DNA from: Arabidopsis thaliana
Lineage: Eukaryota; Streptophyta; Magnoliopsida; Brassicales; Brassicaceae
DNA length: 64,000 nucleotides
Assembly (NCBI RefSeq): GCF_000001735.4
Contig: NC_003071.7
Span: 10,595,151 to 10,659,150 of the forward strand
Direction: 5' to 3'
Positions 29,691 to 41,278 of this stretch are shown piece after piece. The position numbers and the translations under genes were made by a program. The notes below the pieces were generated by a model that worked only from the letters and a program-made list of their open reading frames with translations, had not been told where the DNA came from and did no database searches. The number at the start of each line of letters is the position of its first letter. The stretch's first letter is position 1.

Positions 29691-30134
29691 TGTCGTACCC
29701 ACATAATAGATGAACTCAAAAAACTCTCAACACGAAAAAGTTAACCTTTCTTCTTCGCAATCTTATTTACGGATTTACCCATTTAATCATACCATTATAT
29801 TCAATGTATATGAGAGAAACTCTATAAAACAGGACATCAATCGATCAAATTTAAGAAAAAAAACTTTAAAAAGCCGACTAAAATGCAACACAAAAACAAA
29901 AAAGTCCGGTCTGGTTCAATTAAAATGTCCAAATCCGAAAATGCAAGTCGAACATGTAACCAAAAAGTTAAAAAAAAACTTAAAAAAAATTAAAATCATA
30001 CATTACTCAAACGACGCCGTTTTTGGTTCTGAGTTTAAAGGGAAAAAAAAAGGGTTTTCGACTAAAGAATTCTTCTTCATCTTCTGATTCTCGCCGGCAC
30101 TTCACCGTTTCCGCCACAAAAGAAAAAAAAAACA
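29691..30134. other. Spacer before RIO1, containing a 47-bp copy of SKA2-like intron sequence
   Basis: Positions 29,714-29,762 (CTCTCAACACGAAAAAG and on) match 25,677-25,725, in intron 2 of the SKA2-like gene, with about three differences. The A-rich stretch that follows looks like the RIO1 promoter and leader. No gene is seen. Confidence 0.65.
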
Positions 30135-33100
30135 ATGGAGGAAGTAGTGTTAGTAACAGAGCCACCACCCACGATTCCTCCGGTAGTAGAATACGAAGAA
30201 GAGCATGACGATGACGACGACGACGATCTCTCTCTTTCATCGGATTCCGATATCGCTGAAGCTCTTGATTGGCTCGACGGAAAAGACGATGACGAGCTAA
30301 TAGGTGGTGGCTTTTCCCTCCATGCTCGTCGTCCTAATGCTCACGGTGGACATGGTTCACGTCCTAACTCTAGTTCTCTTCAACCTATATCAAATAAAGC
30401 CCAGAAGCTTACTAGTCATGTTCGTGCTTCTCCTTTAGAGGTAACGTTTCTTATCAAATTGATGTTTTGAATTTGAAAAAGCTTCTGGATTACTTATAAA
30501 GATATGATGTTTTGAATTTGAAAAAGCTTCTGAATTGCTCATAGTCTCTGCTCAAATGAAACATTGTCAAAGCTTCTGAATTGCTTATAGGGTTTAAGTT
30601 CAGGTAGGTTTTGTACTTGTAAAGTGGAGAACTTTGTGGTATATTGTAGCTGGAAATGTGATTTGAGATAAACTGGTGATGCAGGGATGGGAAGGAAGAG
30701 TTAAAGTTGGGATGTCGAATTCTGTGACAACTGCGATTCGTGGAAGTCTTAGAGATACAGAAATTGGGAGAAGTAGGAATACTGATAAAGCTGACCGGGC
30801 AACAGTTGAACAGGTGAGGTCTAACTGTTACACAAAGATTCGACGAAGATTCGGGTCTGATCATTTATCAAGTGTTTTCTGCAATGTGTTGATGTTGTTT
30901 TGTTCTTTGCTACAGGCTCTTGATCCAAGGACTCGTATGGTTTTGTTTAGAATGCTTAACCGGGGTGTGTTTAACGATGTTAATGGATGTATTTCGACAG
31001 GCAAAGAAGTATGTCACATTCACTACTCTCATATTTGATGGTTTAGCTATTTAGTCAAGAAGATGATCTGTTTGGATTCCTTTGTTGAAAGTACTCTCTT
31101 TTATTGTTTTTCAGGCTAATGTTTATCATGCCACAAAATCTGACGGTTCGGAACTTGCAATAAAAGTGTACAAGACATCTGTTCTGGTTTTTAAGTAAGC
31201 TATTTACATGAATAATGTTGTTTATCAGTTCTTCTAAAACTCTTAACTTAATCCCAGTTTTCAACTTTGATGATTTCAGGGATCGAGATCGATATGTACA
31301 AGGAGATTACCGTTTTAGATATGGCTACTGTCGTCACAATCCCCGGAAGATGGTGAAGACATGGGCTGAAAAAGAACAGAGAAATCTTAAGAGGTAGCCT
31401 ATAATTCTTTGTGGGTGTGTGCTGGATAATTGTATTGTACTTAAGTGAATTAGAATAAGAAATCTTGGAAGTCCCTCTCTGCTTACTAATCCATATGAAA
31501 TCTAGTTAGTGTAGTTTGATTTACCTTATTTTTCAAACAGAAGCCAGAGATGTATTCACTTTTTTCAAATATATATAACAGTAATTTTGGTGATTTCTTA
31601 GTTGGTTATATACATTTTTCACTGGCAGGCTTCATGCAGCTGGAATTAGGTGTCCAGCTGTTATACTTCTTCGCCTTCATGTGCTAGTCATGGAGTTTAT
31701 AGGTTCGCTCTAATGCATTATCTGCTGTTTTAATCACTGATTCCAGGCATCTCTTCTCCATTCACTCTAATTCATCTGTATATTTGACTGAAACAGAGAA
31801 ATGATGAATTAAAGGGTTTTCAGTTACCTAATCCAATTTACTAAGAATGTTTTATTTATATAATTGCAGGGAGGGATGGTTGGGCTGCACCGCGTCTCAA
31901 GGATGCTGCATTATCTCTAGACAAGTTGCGCGAGTGCTACCTAGAGGTATGTCTTATTTTCTCATTTAGAGGGTCCTGAGTGTATTATGGCATTACAGTC
32001 AGGATTCATCTCTTTATGGTCTCTTTACTGACATCCTTTTTTCTGCATTTCAGTTGATAATTCAAATGCGAGTATTATATCAGAAGTGCAAATTGGTGCA
32101 TGGAGATCTCAGTGAGTATAACATACTTTATTTTGAGGTGAGTTTTGATTCTTTTTCTTTAGGGATCTCTTCGGTTTTACAAGGGTCACTTGAACAAACA
32201 AGAGAAGACAGATATAATGATATTGTCTTGACTTTGTCAGGGGCACCTTTACATAATTGATGTTTCTCAATCTGTGGATCTGGACCATCCTCTTGCACTC
32301 AACTTTCTACGGGAAGATTGTGACCATGTCTCGGTAAGTGTCCTGTTTTAACAATGCTTAATTTGACTGGTATAAGGTGTCTGATGTGTGGAATATTTTG
32401 ACAATCACACGCAGGATTTTTTCAAAAAACATGGTGTGGCTGTCATGACAATACGGGAGCTATTTGACTTCATAGTTGACCCGGCAATTACAGACGAAAA
32501 TGTTGATAGCTATTTGGAAGAGGTAATGTATGACTTTTTATATGGATTGTCCATTGAATCAGTGGGCAGCTTTAAATTAATGAATTATGTAACAATGGGC
32601 AGGTCCAACGAAAAGTTATAGAGCGAGGAGAGATATCCGTAGAGGATGAAATCGCGGATTCAGTATTCATGAAGGTTAGTTAAGAGTGTATCCAGTTGTG
32701 TGAACTGATATGTGAAGTTGTCTGTAGAATAATCTTAATCTTACTGGTTTGTTATTGATGTTCAGTCATACATACCGAAATCTCTGGATGCTGTGAACAA
32801 CCCTGAGGCTGACGTGGCTAAGATAACAAGCGGGCAGGACACAGGAGACATGCTATACCAAACGATAACGGGGCTTAAGGATGCTCTTCCTAAAATAGAA
32901 GAGCAGAAAATAGAGGTGAATGATGAAGAGAAAGAAGAGGAAGGAGAGGAAGAAGAAGACGGAGAAAGTGAAGAAGGAAGTGAGGAAGAAGAGAGTGAAG
33001 AAGAATTGGGTCATGAAGACAAGAAAGCTGCAAGGAAAGAGCACAAGAAGAAAGTGAAAGAGGAGAAACGAGAGTCTAGGAAGACGAAGACACCCAAATC

Positions 33101-33149
33101 TGTCAAGAAGCGAAAGAAGAAAGTCTCTAAACCACACAAGACTCGTTAA
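30135..33149 (+). CDS. RIO1 atypical protein kinase/ATPase, 40S ribosome maturation
   Basis: Twelve exons (30135-30440, 30685-30813, 30916-31008, 31115-31194, 31280-31393, 31629-31702, 31870-31946, 32054-32137, 32241-32333, 32415-32522, 32603-32674, 32766-33149) give about 537 residues. An acidic N-terminus is followed by the RIO1 signature STGKEANVYHA (flexible ATP loop), the [10 protein letters not shown] lysine strand, the catalytic loop [12 protein letters not shown], and the metal-binding IIDVSQSV. The C-terminus is a long Glu-rich then Lys-rich tail ([15 protein letters not shown], later [14 protein letters not shown]). In yeast and human, RIO1 acts in late cytoplasmic pre-40S maturation and final 18S rRNA processing. 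All catalytic residues are present, so it should be active. From memory it is At2g24990. Confidence 0.95.
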
Positions 33150-34511
33150 TCCGAGTTAGAAGTTTTGACACCCCAACTTGTATTTTTATTTATATTTTGA
33201 AATTTTGTGTCAAATTCTGGGAAATCGAGTATGGACCCAAAGCTCTCTATATTTCCAAAAATAGCAAGTTCTTGTAATATTCATAGTATGACTTTATTAT
33301 AGAGCCCGAAATTGGTTTGCTGCTGTTTCAAGAATAGGATTCAAATTTCTGTTCCTTTCCTCACATCCCTAACCAACTTGACAATTCGAATAATGGTTGT
33401 GTCTAAATTTATCAACTCAAGTTTTGAGATTGTTGGCTTATAGTATGAAAATTCTAATCCTGCAACTAGTTTATTTACAACATTTTTTCTTTGTTTAATG
33501 AGTTCTTGATTTTATACAGTTTAGTGTTTATGAGCTTTTCTTCTTAAGCCTCTGTTTCCATAGTTTATATCTTAATACGTGTTTTCTCTTTCTTTTGGAG
33601 CTTTGATTATCTCTTTTAAACTATGTTTTCGAAGATATCTTTGTTTTCTGCCGGTTTTGTAAGATCGGAAAATATATTTTTATTTTATAATATTAATAAA
33701 AAAGATGACAAAACAAAAAATAATGATTTTCTTTCAAACTTAATGAACATAAAAAAAAGGGAAACGAAATCTTATTTTGCCTAGCTGACATAATTAACTA
33801 ATGCAACTAAATGTAGGTAGGATTAAGTAAACAAAAATATGAGACAAAATTAAACATGCCAACCTCCAGGGCATAGTCAATGGGTCAAGTCAAGCGAAAG
33901 TTGGTCTGGATCTTACAATGCAACTTAATGTAAAGTACTCATTTTTCTTCGACATGGGACATCCGCCGAAATTGTTGATTTTTGATCCATCTTTACACTT
34001 GTTTTCTCCGATTACAACAAAACATAACAATTCGACTACGATTTAACACCTAACCTTTTTAATTTTTTAGGACACGCATTTAGTATTTACGATGCAAGCC
34101 AACAAATTTAATCCAACGTATTAAACACAACTTGCTTTTTGTCAATACGTATTAAATTAAATAGTTTTCTTGCAATTTTTGTTTACACATTTCATTAGTA
34201 TTGTTTTTTTCCAATATTTTTGTTTCTATGTTCAATCACTATCATATGCATAATACACATTATAATTTTGGCACAATTAGAATTACACACAAGGATTTTA
34301 TAAATGTTTTTAAAATGATTTACAAAAGATTTTATAAAAATTTTACAAAAGTTTTTAAAAGATTTAATAAAAGTTTTAAAACGATTTTACAAAGAGTTTT
34401 AAAAACTTTTAAAGGTTTTAAAGAAAGTTTATGAGAATTTACAAGAATTGTAAAAGATTTATAATAATTTTTTTAGAATTAGAAAGGAGACCCTCATTTT
34501 CCACCCAAATC
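33150..34511. other. RIO1 3' flank and AT-rich spacer with a low-complexity block
   Basis: No gene seen. At 34,290-34,470 the sequence is an imperfect repetition of TTTTA(A/C)AA(A/G)G words that creates long open frames of Phe/Lys; I treat these as artefacts. Confidence 0.65.
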
Positions 34512-34532
34512 GTCAACCTTCTCATAATTGAC
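34512..34532. promoter_or_regulatory. Two W-box-like TTGAC cores upstream of WRKY60
   Basis: GTCAA (34,512-34,516) and TTGAC (34,528-34,532) lie about 130-150 bp before the WRKY60 ATG in opposite orientations. WRKY60 is known to be induced by WRKY18 and WRKY40 through W-boxes. Neither core here is followed by the ideal C or T, so the assignment is tentative. Confidence 0.35.
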
Positions 34533-34661
34533 AAGTTATTACACTCTCTCCACTTACTAGTTACTATAAAACCAAAGGAGACCAAATCTCTTAGCAATTA
34601 TGAATTTGGTCTTCGCTATAATCTCACGTTACATTAAATTGGCTCCTGTGAACCTAAATTT

Positions 34662-35945
34662 ATGGACTATGATCCCAACACCAATCCGTTCGACCTTCAT
34701 TTCTCCGGTAAACTTCCGGTGAGTTTTTCAATTTCTTCGAAAATTTCACTTCAATTTTCGAGGTTGTGGTGATTATTCGTGGTGTTCATATATATTTTAT
34801 TGCCTGATTTAGAAAAGAGAAGTCTCGGCTTCAGCTTCTAAAGTTGTAGAGAAGAAATGGTTAGTGAAAGATGAGGTTAGTTCTTTCATCGAACACTTTG
34901 GTGTGCAATACTTTGACCTCAAAATTTTTGACTATGAGTGAATGGATTAGGTTGATCAAGTTCTCATATCTGATTTAGACATTGAATAGTTTGTTTAGAT
35001 CGGTGATGCTCAAAAGTTGAACAAATCAAAGCTTTGTCTTACAGCTTAGTTTGGTAATGGTGATTTTCATTTTACACAGAAGAGAAATATGCTACAAGAT
35101 GAAATAAACCGGGTTAATTCGGAGAACAAGAAGCTAACCGAAATGTTAGCAAGAGTCTGTGAGAAGTACTATGCTCTTAATAATCTTATGGAGGAGTTGC
35201 AGAGTCGAAAGAGTCCTGAAAGTGTTAACTTTCAGAACAAACAGCTAACGGGGAAACGAAAACAAGAACTTGATGAGTTTGTTAGCTCCCCAATTGGACT
35301 CAGTCTCGGACCAATCGAGAACATCACCAACGATAAAGCGACGGTTTCAACCGCTTACTTTGCTGCTGAGAAGTCTGACACAAGCTTGGTAAGGAGATTT
35401 CTACTACAAGTATCGTTCTTTGAGTGTATTGATTTGTTAACGAATGTTTTGTGGATATACGTTACTTGTAGACTGTGAAAGATGGATATCAATGGAGGAA
35501 ATACGGGCAAAAGATTACGAGAGATAATCCATCTCCTAGAGCTTACTTCAGATGCTCGTTTTCACCGTCTTGTCTAGTCAAGAAGAAGGTACTTTGGTTT
35601 AAACTTTGTTAAAGAGTTCTTCGATATCATCTTGCTGTCTGATTAAATTCCCTAGTTGTGTGTGCGCTTGTTTAGGTGCAACGAAGTGCAGAAGATCCAT
35701 CTTTCTTGGTAGCCACTTACGAAGGGACACATAACCACACCGGACCACATGCAAGTGTGTCCAGGACAGTGAAACTTGATCTAGTTCAAGGTGGGCTTGA
35801 ACCAGTTGAGGAAAAGAAAGAGAGAGGGACGATTCAAGAGGTTTTGGTGCAACAAATGGCTTCTTCGTTGACCAAAGATCCTAAGTTCACTGCAGCTCTT
35901 GCGACTGCTATTTCCGGGAGATTGATAGAGCATTCAAGAACATGA
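34662..35945 (+). CDS. WRKY60: WRKY60 transcription factor (group IIa)
   Basis: Five exons (34662-34718, 34813-34875, 35080-35388, 35472-35588, 35676-35945) give exactly 271 residues, the length I recall for WRKY60. Residues 40-90 form a leucine-zipper-like coiled coil ([16 protein letters not shown]) used for dimers with WRKY18 and WRKY40. The DNA-binding domain has [12 protein letters not shown] and the zinc ligands C-x5-C (CSFSPSC) and H-N-H (THNHTG), the group IIa form. The intron inside the WRKY domain falls after VKKK, a conserved position in groups II and III. The factor works in the nucleus with WRKY18/40 in defence and ABA responses. At2g25000 from memory. Confidence 0.97.
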
Positions 35946-36540
35946 AAGTTCTCTAGAACATGTATATTTCTGTTTTGTTCTATTTTGTTGCTCATTCCTA
36001 GTAAAAAGGTAAAGATTTGTTTGATCTTGATTAGGAGGCATAGATGTCAATTTTAATGTGTGTGTATATAATTACATCAAATCTAAGTATCCAAAAAGGG
36101 TCACCCCCATTTTATCTTATGTTGAAAGAGTTTTGTTATAGCTCGGTGTAAGTATGGTAGATTGACGCTGCTTCGACAGTTTATGTATCTTCCAATGTTA
36201 TCTTGTTCAGTTGTTTGTATTAACTTCCATTAGAGAAGAATGTGATGCCATTACAGACATAAAAGAAACAGAGAAACCCGGAAACAGAGTAAAACCACGA
36301 AAAACAGAGTCGGTTTAAGAGAACCAAACCAAAATAACCGGTACAGCTATAAAAAGCCAAGAAGAAAAATTATGAACCGAGTCCAAATTAGGTTACGGTT
36401 AGCTTCCAATCCCAACTTCTTCTTCTTCTTCATCTGTGTTTAGTCCCAAATTGAAGAATCAAAAGTTTCGTGTTTTGAGAATTTGACAAAAATTTGTTTA
36501 TGTAATCTTAGTTTTCGCTGATTTTGAGTAAGTTATCGAC
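35946..36540. other. WRKY60 3' flank and MAIL1 promoter/leader
   Basis: No gene seen. An AAACCGG/ACCGGTA-rich stretch and CTTCTTCTTCTTC lie at 36,330-36,430, just before the MAIL1 start. Confidence 0.6.
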
Positions 36541-38397
36541 ATGGATATTGATGTCGGACCAGTTGATCCATCTGTCCTATACGAGCAAGACCTCCATGTT
36601 TCTTCTGCTGTTTGGGAAGGACAGGTTTTTTTCTTAATTCCCTTGCTAAATTTCAGATTTTGAATTTAGGGTTAATCTTATTTCCCCTTACTTACCTTAG
36701 GAACGAGGTCTACTTCGTTGTCAAGAACACACTTCATTGCTACATCAATGGAAACTCACTGATGAACAAATTAACCTCGTGGACAAAGCTGGTTTCGGTT
36801 ACTTTCGCAAAATCGGTCCAATGAGTTTAAACAATTCACTGATCTCTGCACTTGTTGAGCGATGGAGAAGAGAAACCAATACTTTTCATCTTCCTTTAGG
36901 AGAAATGACTATAACCTTAGACGAAGTTGCTTTAGTACTTGGACTTGAGATTGATGGAGATCCCATTGTTGGTTCTAAAGTTGGTGATGAGGTTGCTATG
37001 GATATGTGTGGTAGACTTTTAGGGAAGTTACCATCTGCTGCTAATAAAGAAGTTAATTGTTCTAGGGTTAAGCTTAATTGGCTTAAAAGAACTTTCTCTG
37101 AGTGTCCTGAAGATGCTTCTTTCGATGTTGTTAAATGTCATACTCGAGCTTATCTTTTGTATCTTATTGGTAGTACCATTTTTGCTACTACTGATGGTGA
37201 TAAAGTCTCTGTTAAGTATTTGCCTTTGTTTGAGGATTTTGATCAAGCTGGGAGATATGCTTGGGGAGCTGCTGCGTTGGCTTGTCTTTACCGAGCGCTC
37301 GGTAATGCGTCGCTTAAATCTCAGAGCAACATTTGCGGTTGTTTGACTTTGCTACAGGTTGGCTTCTATGTTAGTTTTGGTTTTCTGTCCAGTTGAGATT
37401 TCAATATCTTTAGGAAATGTAACATATGATTGTCTCATGTATATAGTGTTGGAGTTATTTTCATCTGGATATCGGTAGACCCGAGAAATCCGAAGCGTGT
37501 TTCCCGCTTGCTCTTTTGTGGAAAGGTAAAGGAAGCAGATCCAAAACCGACCTATCTGAGTACCGCAGAGAACTGGACGATCTTGATCCTAGCAAGGTAA
37601 ACCCTTCAGTTCATCCTTATGAATTTTGTATTGCTCTAAATGTTAATAATTGATGGTTGTGAAAATGCAGATCACTTGGTGTCCATATGAAAGATTTGAG
37701 AACTTGATTCCACCACACATTAAAGCCAAGCTGATTCTAGGAAGATCGAAAACGACTCTTGTATGCTTTGAGAAAATAGAGTTACATTTTCCAGATAGGT
37801 GTCTGAGGCAGTTTGGGAAACGCCAGCCGATACCTCTGAAAGTAAAACGCCGCGACAGAAAGAACCGTCGGCTTGATGACTTGGACACGTCAATGAGTCT
37901 AGCGTGTGAGGAATGGGCTGAACGTGGGGATCACATCGTGGACAGTCCTGGAGGTGGCAATGTGGTGGATGATGGAGCTTACATGGAATGGTATGCTAGG
38001 ATCAGTATCACCAAACTATACCGAGAAGCGTTTCTCGAGTCCCAAGTCATGAATATGGTAAAATAAGTTTAATCTCTATCATTTCTGTTTTTAAAACATC
38101 TTATATTTGAAACCGGCAAAATAAGTTTACTTTGGTTTGGTGTAGATTGCTTGTATGAGGGAATTTGAGGAAGCTGCTTCAGGGATTGCACTAGAGAGAT
38201 TATCTCCAGCGGAGAGAGAAGTGATGGAGAGTGTGAAAGATACATTCGCTAATAGTTTGACGTTTGGGGGATGGCAAGAGGTGGCAGTTAACAGTGGTTA
38301 CGGGAAGCGCCGGCGTCGGAATGAACACACTCCGACGCCGAATAATGGTGGTGGTAATGATATTTCGTCTCTTCTGCTTCAAAAGGAAGACTCGTGA
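36541..38397 (+). CDS. MAIL1: MAIL1 (MAIN-LIKE 1), plant mobile domain protein
   Basis: Five exons (36541-36624, 36701-37357, 37447-37596, 37671-38057, 38146-38397) give 509 residues, matching the recalled length. From about residue 45 to 400 the chain is one plant mobile domain (PMD, formerly called aminotransferase-like), with landmarks ERWRRETNTFHLPLGEMTIT, LDEVALVLGLEIDGDP, GRYAWGAAALACLYRAL and CPYERF. MAIL1 and MAIN are nuclear proteins needed for meristem maintenance, correct gene expression and silencing of transposons, acting with PP7-type phosphatases. The PMD is shared with transposon-encoded proteins, so the host copy is a domesticated relative. Decayed PMD copies lie directly downstream. 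At2g25010 from memory. Confidence 0.96.
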
Positions 38398-38559
38398 AGC
38401 CTTTTTCTGTTTGTTTCATCTTTAAAATGTTACAGTGTTTATGTATATGTATATTATTGGCCATTTGGTGACAATGGCAGAACTTTAATAAAACGATAAT
38501 GCTTAACACAAAACCGGAAATACGGCCACCGGCGCATAGAACTGTCGTGATGGTCGTTC

Positions 38560-39295
38560 TTACCAAGTCCTAAGGGAGCCAAATTATGACCATTCTCATC
38601 TCCTCTGACATTGATACTATGGTTTTTCAAGAGACTTAGCTCTGTATACAAATGAGCAAGAACATCAGGAGCAAGAGCAATCCTAGTACCACTTGAAAGA
38701 TGAATAGCAATTGGAAACATAGAGATAAAGAAAGCGTGATGGATACACAAATTTGCTAACCCACAAGACAAGGAAAGCCACATACTCAAGCTCATCTTCA
38801 GTTCATGAATCTATCCATCCATGCCACTTGTGTTACAAAACTGCTTTACCTTTAGGTTTAATCGTTCGTCATTTTGTCTCTAGCTTATCCTGATAATCTC
38901 GAATGAGCTATTCAGTGTAGCAAAAACCGATGAATCCAAAACAGATAAACGGAAAAGCAACATTACGTCTTTAAGGGTTATAGTTGTTCCACCCCAAAGG
39001 AAAACGAAGGTTTTAGTATCAGGAAACCAATTCGAGGCAATACCTAGAACGAGATCTGTGTTATTCTAATTTGTATGTAGATGTCATGACTGCTTCAAAA
39101 ATCCTAGCTTTTCTCCAAGTAGGTTCATGCAAAACTGCCGTTTATTTTAGCCCAAACTTAAATTTCGTTTTTAAAAGTCTCCACGCATCAAAGGAAACAC
39201 AGGAAAACAGAGCATTTATTTGATGGTAAGGAATATGACAAGGAAGCATAGCTTCAGGTCCTTCAATGGAGGTGTGGTGAAACAGAGTTTCAAGA
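38560..39295 (-). pseudogene. Plant-mobile-domain relic, left arm of an inverted pair
   Basis: Read on the minus strand it gives PMD phrases: VMTS, NTDLVLGIASNWFPDTKTFV, then, after frame changes, FISMFPIAIHLSSGTRIALA and DVLAHLYTELSLLK. It mirrors 39,310-39,990. Frame changes and stops throughout show it is dead. The sequence is closer to transposon-type PMD genes than to MAIL1. Confidence 0.7.
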
Positions 39296-39309
39296 GGGGG
39301 GTATTTTTG

Positions 39310-39990
39310 TTGAAGGACCACACCTCCATTGAAGGATATGGAGCTATGCTTCCGTGTCAAATATTTCTCCCCTCAAATAAATTATATCTCTTCTAGTGTT
39401 TCCTTCGATGGGTGGAGACTTGCAAACACGAAATTTAAGTTTTGGACTATAAAATGGCAGCTTTGCACTAATCCATTTAGAAAAGCTGGGATTTTCGAAG
39501 TAGTCATGACATCCACATACAAAATCCATTAAAACACATATATGTTCTGGGTATTGCTGAGAAATGGTGTCCAGATACTAAAACCTTCGTTTTACCTTGA
39601 GGTGACACAACCATAACACTTGAAGATGTTATGTTGCTTTTAGATTTATCTGTTTTGGGTTCACCTGTTTTGCTATTTTAGATAGCTCATGAGAGATTAT
39701 CAGGAGAAGCTAAAGATAGAATGGCAGACGATTAAATAGAAACGTAAAGTCCGTTTTGTAACACAAGTGGCATGGATGAATACATTCATGAACACTGAAG
39801 ATGAGCTTGAGCATGTTGCTTTCCTTGTCTTGTGGCTCAGCTACTTTGTGTTTGCATCAGGCTTCCATGATCTCTATGTAGCTATGTTTCCAATTGTTAT
39901 TCATCTTTCAAGTAGTACTAAGACTGCTCTTGTTGTTCTTGCTCATTTGTCTGCAGAGCTAAGTCTCGATGTAATGATTTTCATATAACC
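39310..39990 (+). pseudogene. Plant-mobile-domain relic, right arm of the inverted pair
   Basis: Contains AGIFEVVMTSTYKIH, WCPDTKTFVLP and, at 39,767-39,988, EDELEHVAFLVLWLSYFVF with FPIVIHLSSSTKTALVVLAH. It is the reverse complement of the left arm, with the centre near 39,300. ACCACACCTCCATTGAAGGA at 39,317 matches the reverse of 39,255-39,275. It is interrupted by stops. Confidence 0.7.
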
Positions 39991-40109
39991 GTATAACTGT
40001 TACGCAAAGGATGATAAAATGCCAATTGCTGAAAACTCATTTTTAAGAAACTCGCAATTTTATAAAGTTGAGTCTCTAACAATGAGTAACTAGCATTTTT
40101 TCTTCTCAT

Positions 40110-41075
40110 TTGCATAAAAATTATAGAAAGCCTCATCACATCGAGGTATACAACTTTCTATGCAACAACTTAGTTGTTGAAAACCGCAATGGATGCATTC
40201 TAGCTCAAGCTCGTGTATCTGAAAAGACGTATTTGATGATCAACTTCATCTATGGTTACCTTGAAAAGCACTCGAATAGCAAACATGTATTTGTGCTTCC
40301 AAAATGAATGTTTAACTATTGGAAAAATAGTTTGATGAAAAGAAAGTCATAACTTTAAATGGAAAAATGACATCATGTTGCTTGACTTTATACTCAGCAA
40401 TTAGAGGTTTTAAAGCTATGGATTACAAGGTGGGTTTTTTTTTCTTGAGGGCAAGCAATTCCCCAACATGGTATTTGATTCCAATGTTACAGAAGTATAA
40501 AATAATTGTAAGGACATTCTCTAAAATGTTCCTTCACTAGTTATCTTTAACAGAGGAACTAGTCCAAGGAGCAAGATGACGATCTTTCCTAAGATTGTTG
40601 CTTGTATCAAGATGACATAACATGTTTTACACTCGCTTGGATATTATACCAAGAAAACATAAGAGATGTTTATTAACATTTTTATGTTATTCTCCACGAG
40701 TATCTGGAGTATATCCTAGCTGGGAAAAACATTAAGAAATTCTTGAATGTTGATGAAAACACTAGTGGACCTTCAACGAATTTGAAGATGCCGTTGTTTA
40801 TTAAATTGGAAGAAGTTTCTCTTAGCCAAAATTCTAATCATGGAGACAAGATTGGTTACTTAAACAAACTAAGAATGTTAGCAAACAATGTTATTTATAA
40901 TCACAAAGAAAAGTTTCTTCTTGAAGTCGCATGATTAATGCACTTCATGGTGGTCTACAATACTCAATGAGTGCAAACAAAGTTATTTACAATATTTTAA
41001 ACCAGAGGTCAACATGTGAGATTGAAATAATCTCAAGAGGAAAGAGTTTCATAAACATAGTCTAATTTGAGACAC
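40110..41075 (+). pseudogene. Truncated, decayed copy of the DRD1/CLASSY-like SNF2 gene
   Basis: Parallels 45,620-46,500 of the fuller copy. KPHHIEVYNFLCNNLVVEN and EKTYLMINFIYGYLEKH match its helicase start, and GPSTNLKMPLFIKLEEVSLS near 40,770 matches its later part. The middle is scrambled by many frame changes. It ends about where the phrase CAACATGTGAGATTG passes into the shared spacer repeat. Confidence 0.75.
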
Positions 41076-41169
41076 AATCTAATTTTGAGCAAAATAACGC
41101 ATCACGACTTACGAGCCACTATGTATTTTTTTAGCTTTGGTAAAACCTAGTCTAATTTGAGCATAATCA

Positions 41170-41243
41170 AGCTTCAATCAAATATATTTTATGAAATATT
41201 ATAACTATCATGGAAAAAGTTTGCGTTTTTCTATATATTTTAA

Positions 41244-41278
<35 letters not shown>

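Noticed and set aside
32853-33137. 94-codon minus-strand frame opposite the RIO1 tail
   Set aside because: Shadow of the Glu/Lys-rich coding tail.
34201-34434. 77-codon plus-strand frame rich in Phe and Lys
   Set aside because: Low-complexity repetition of TTTTAAAA-type words.
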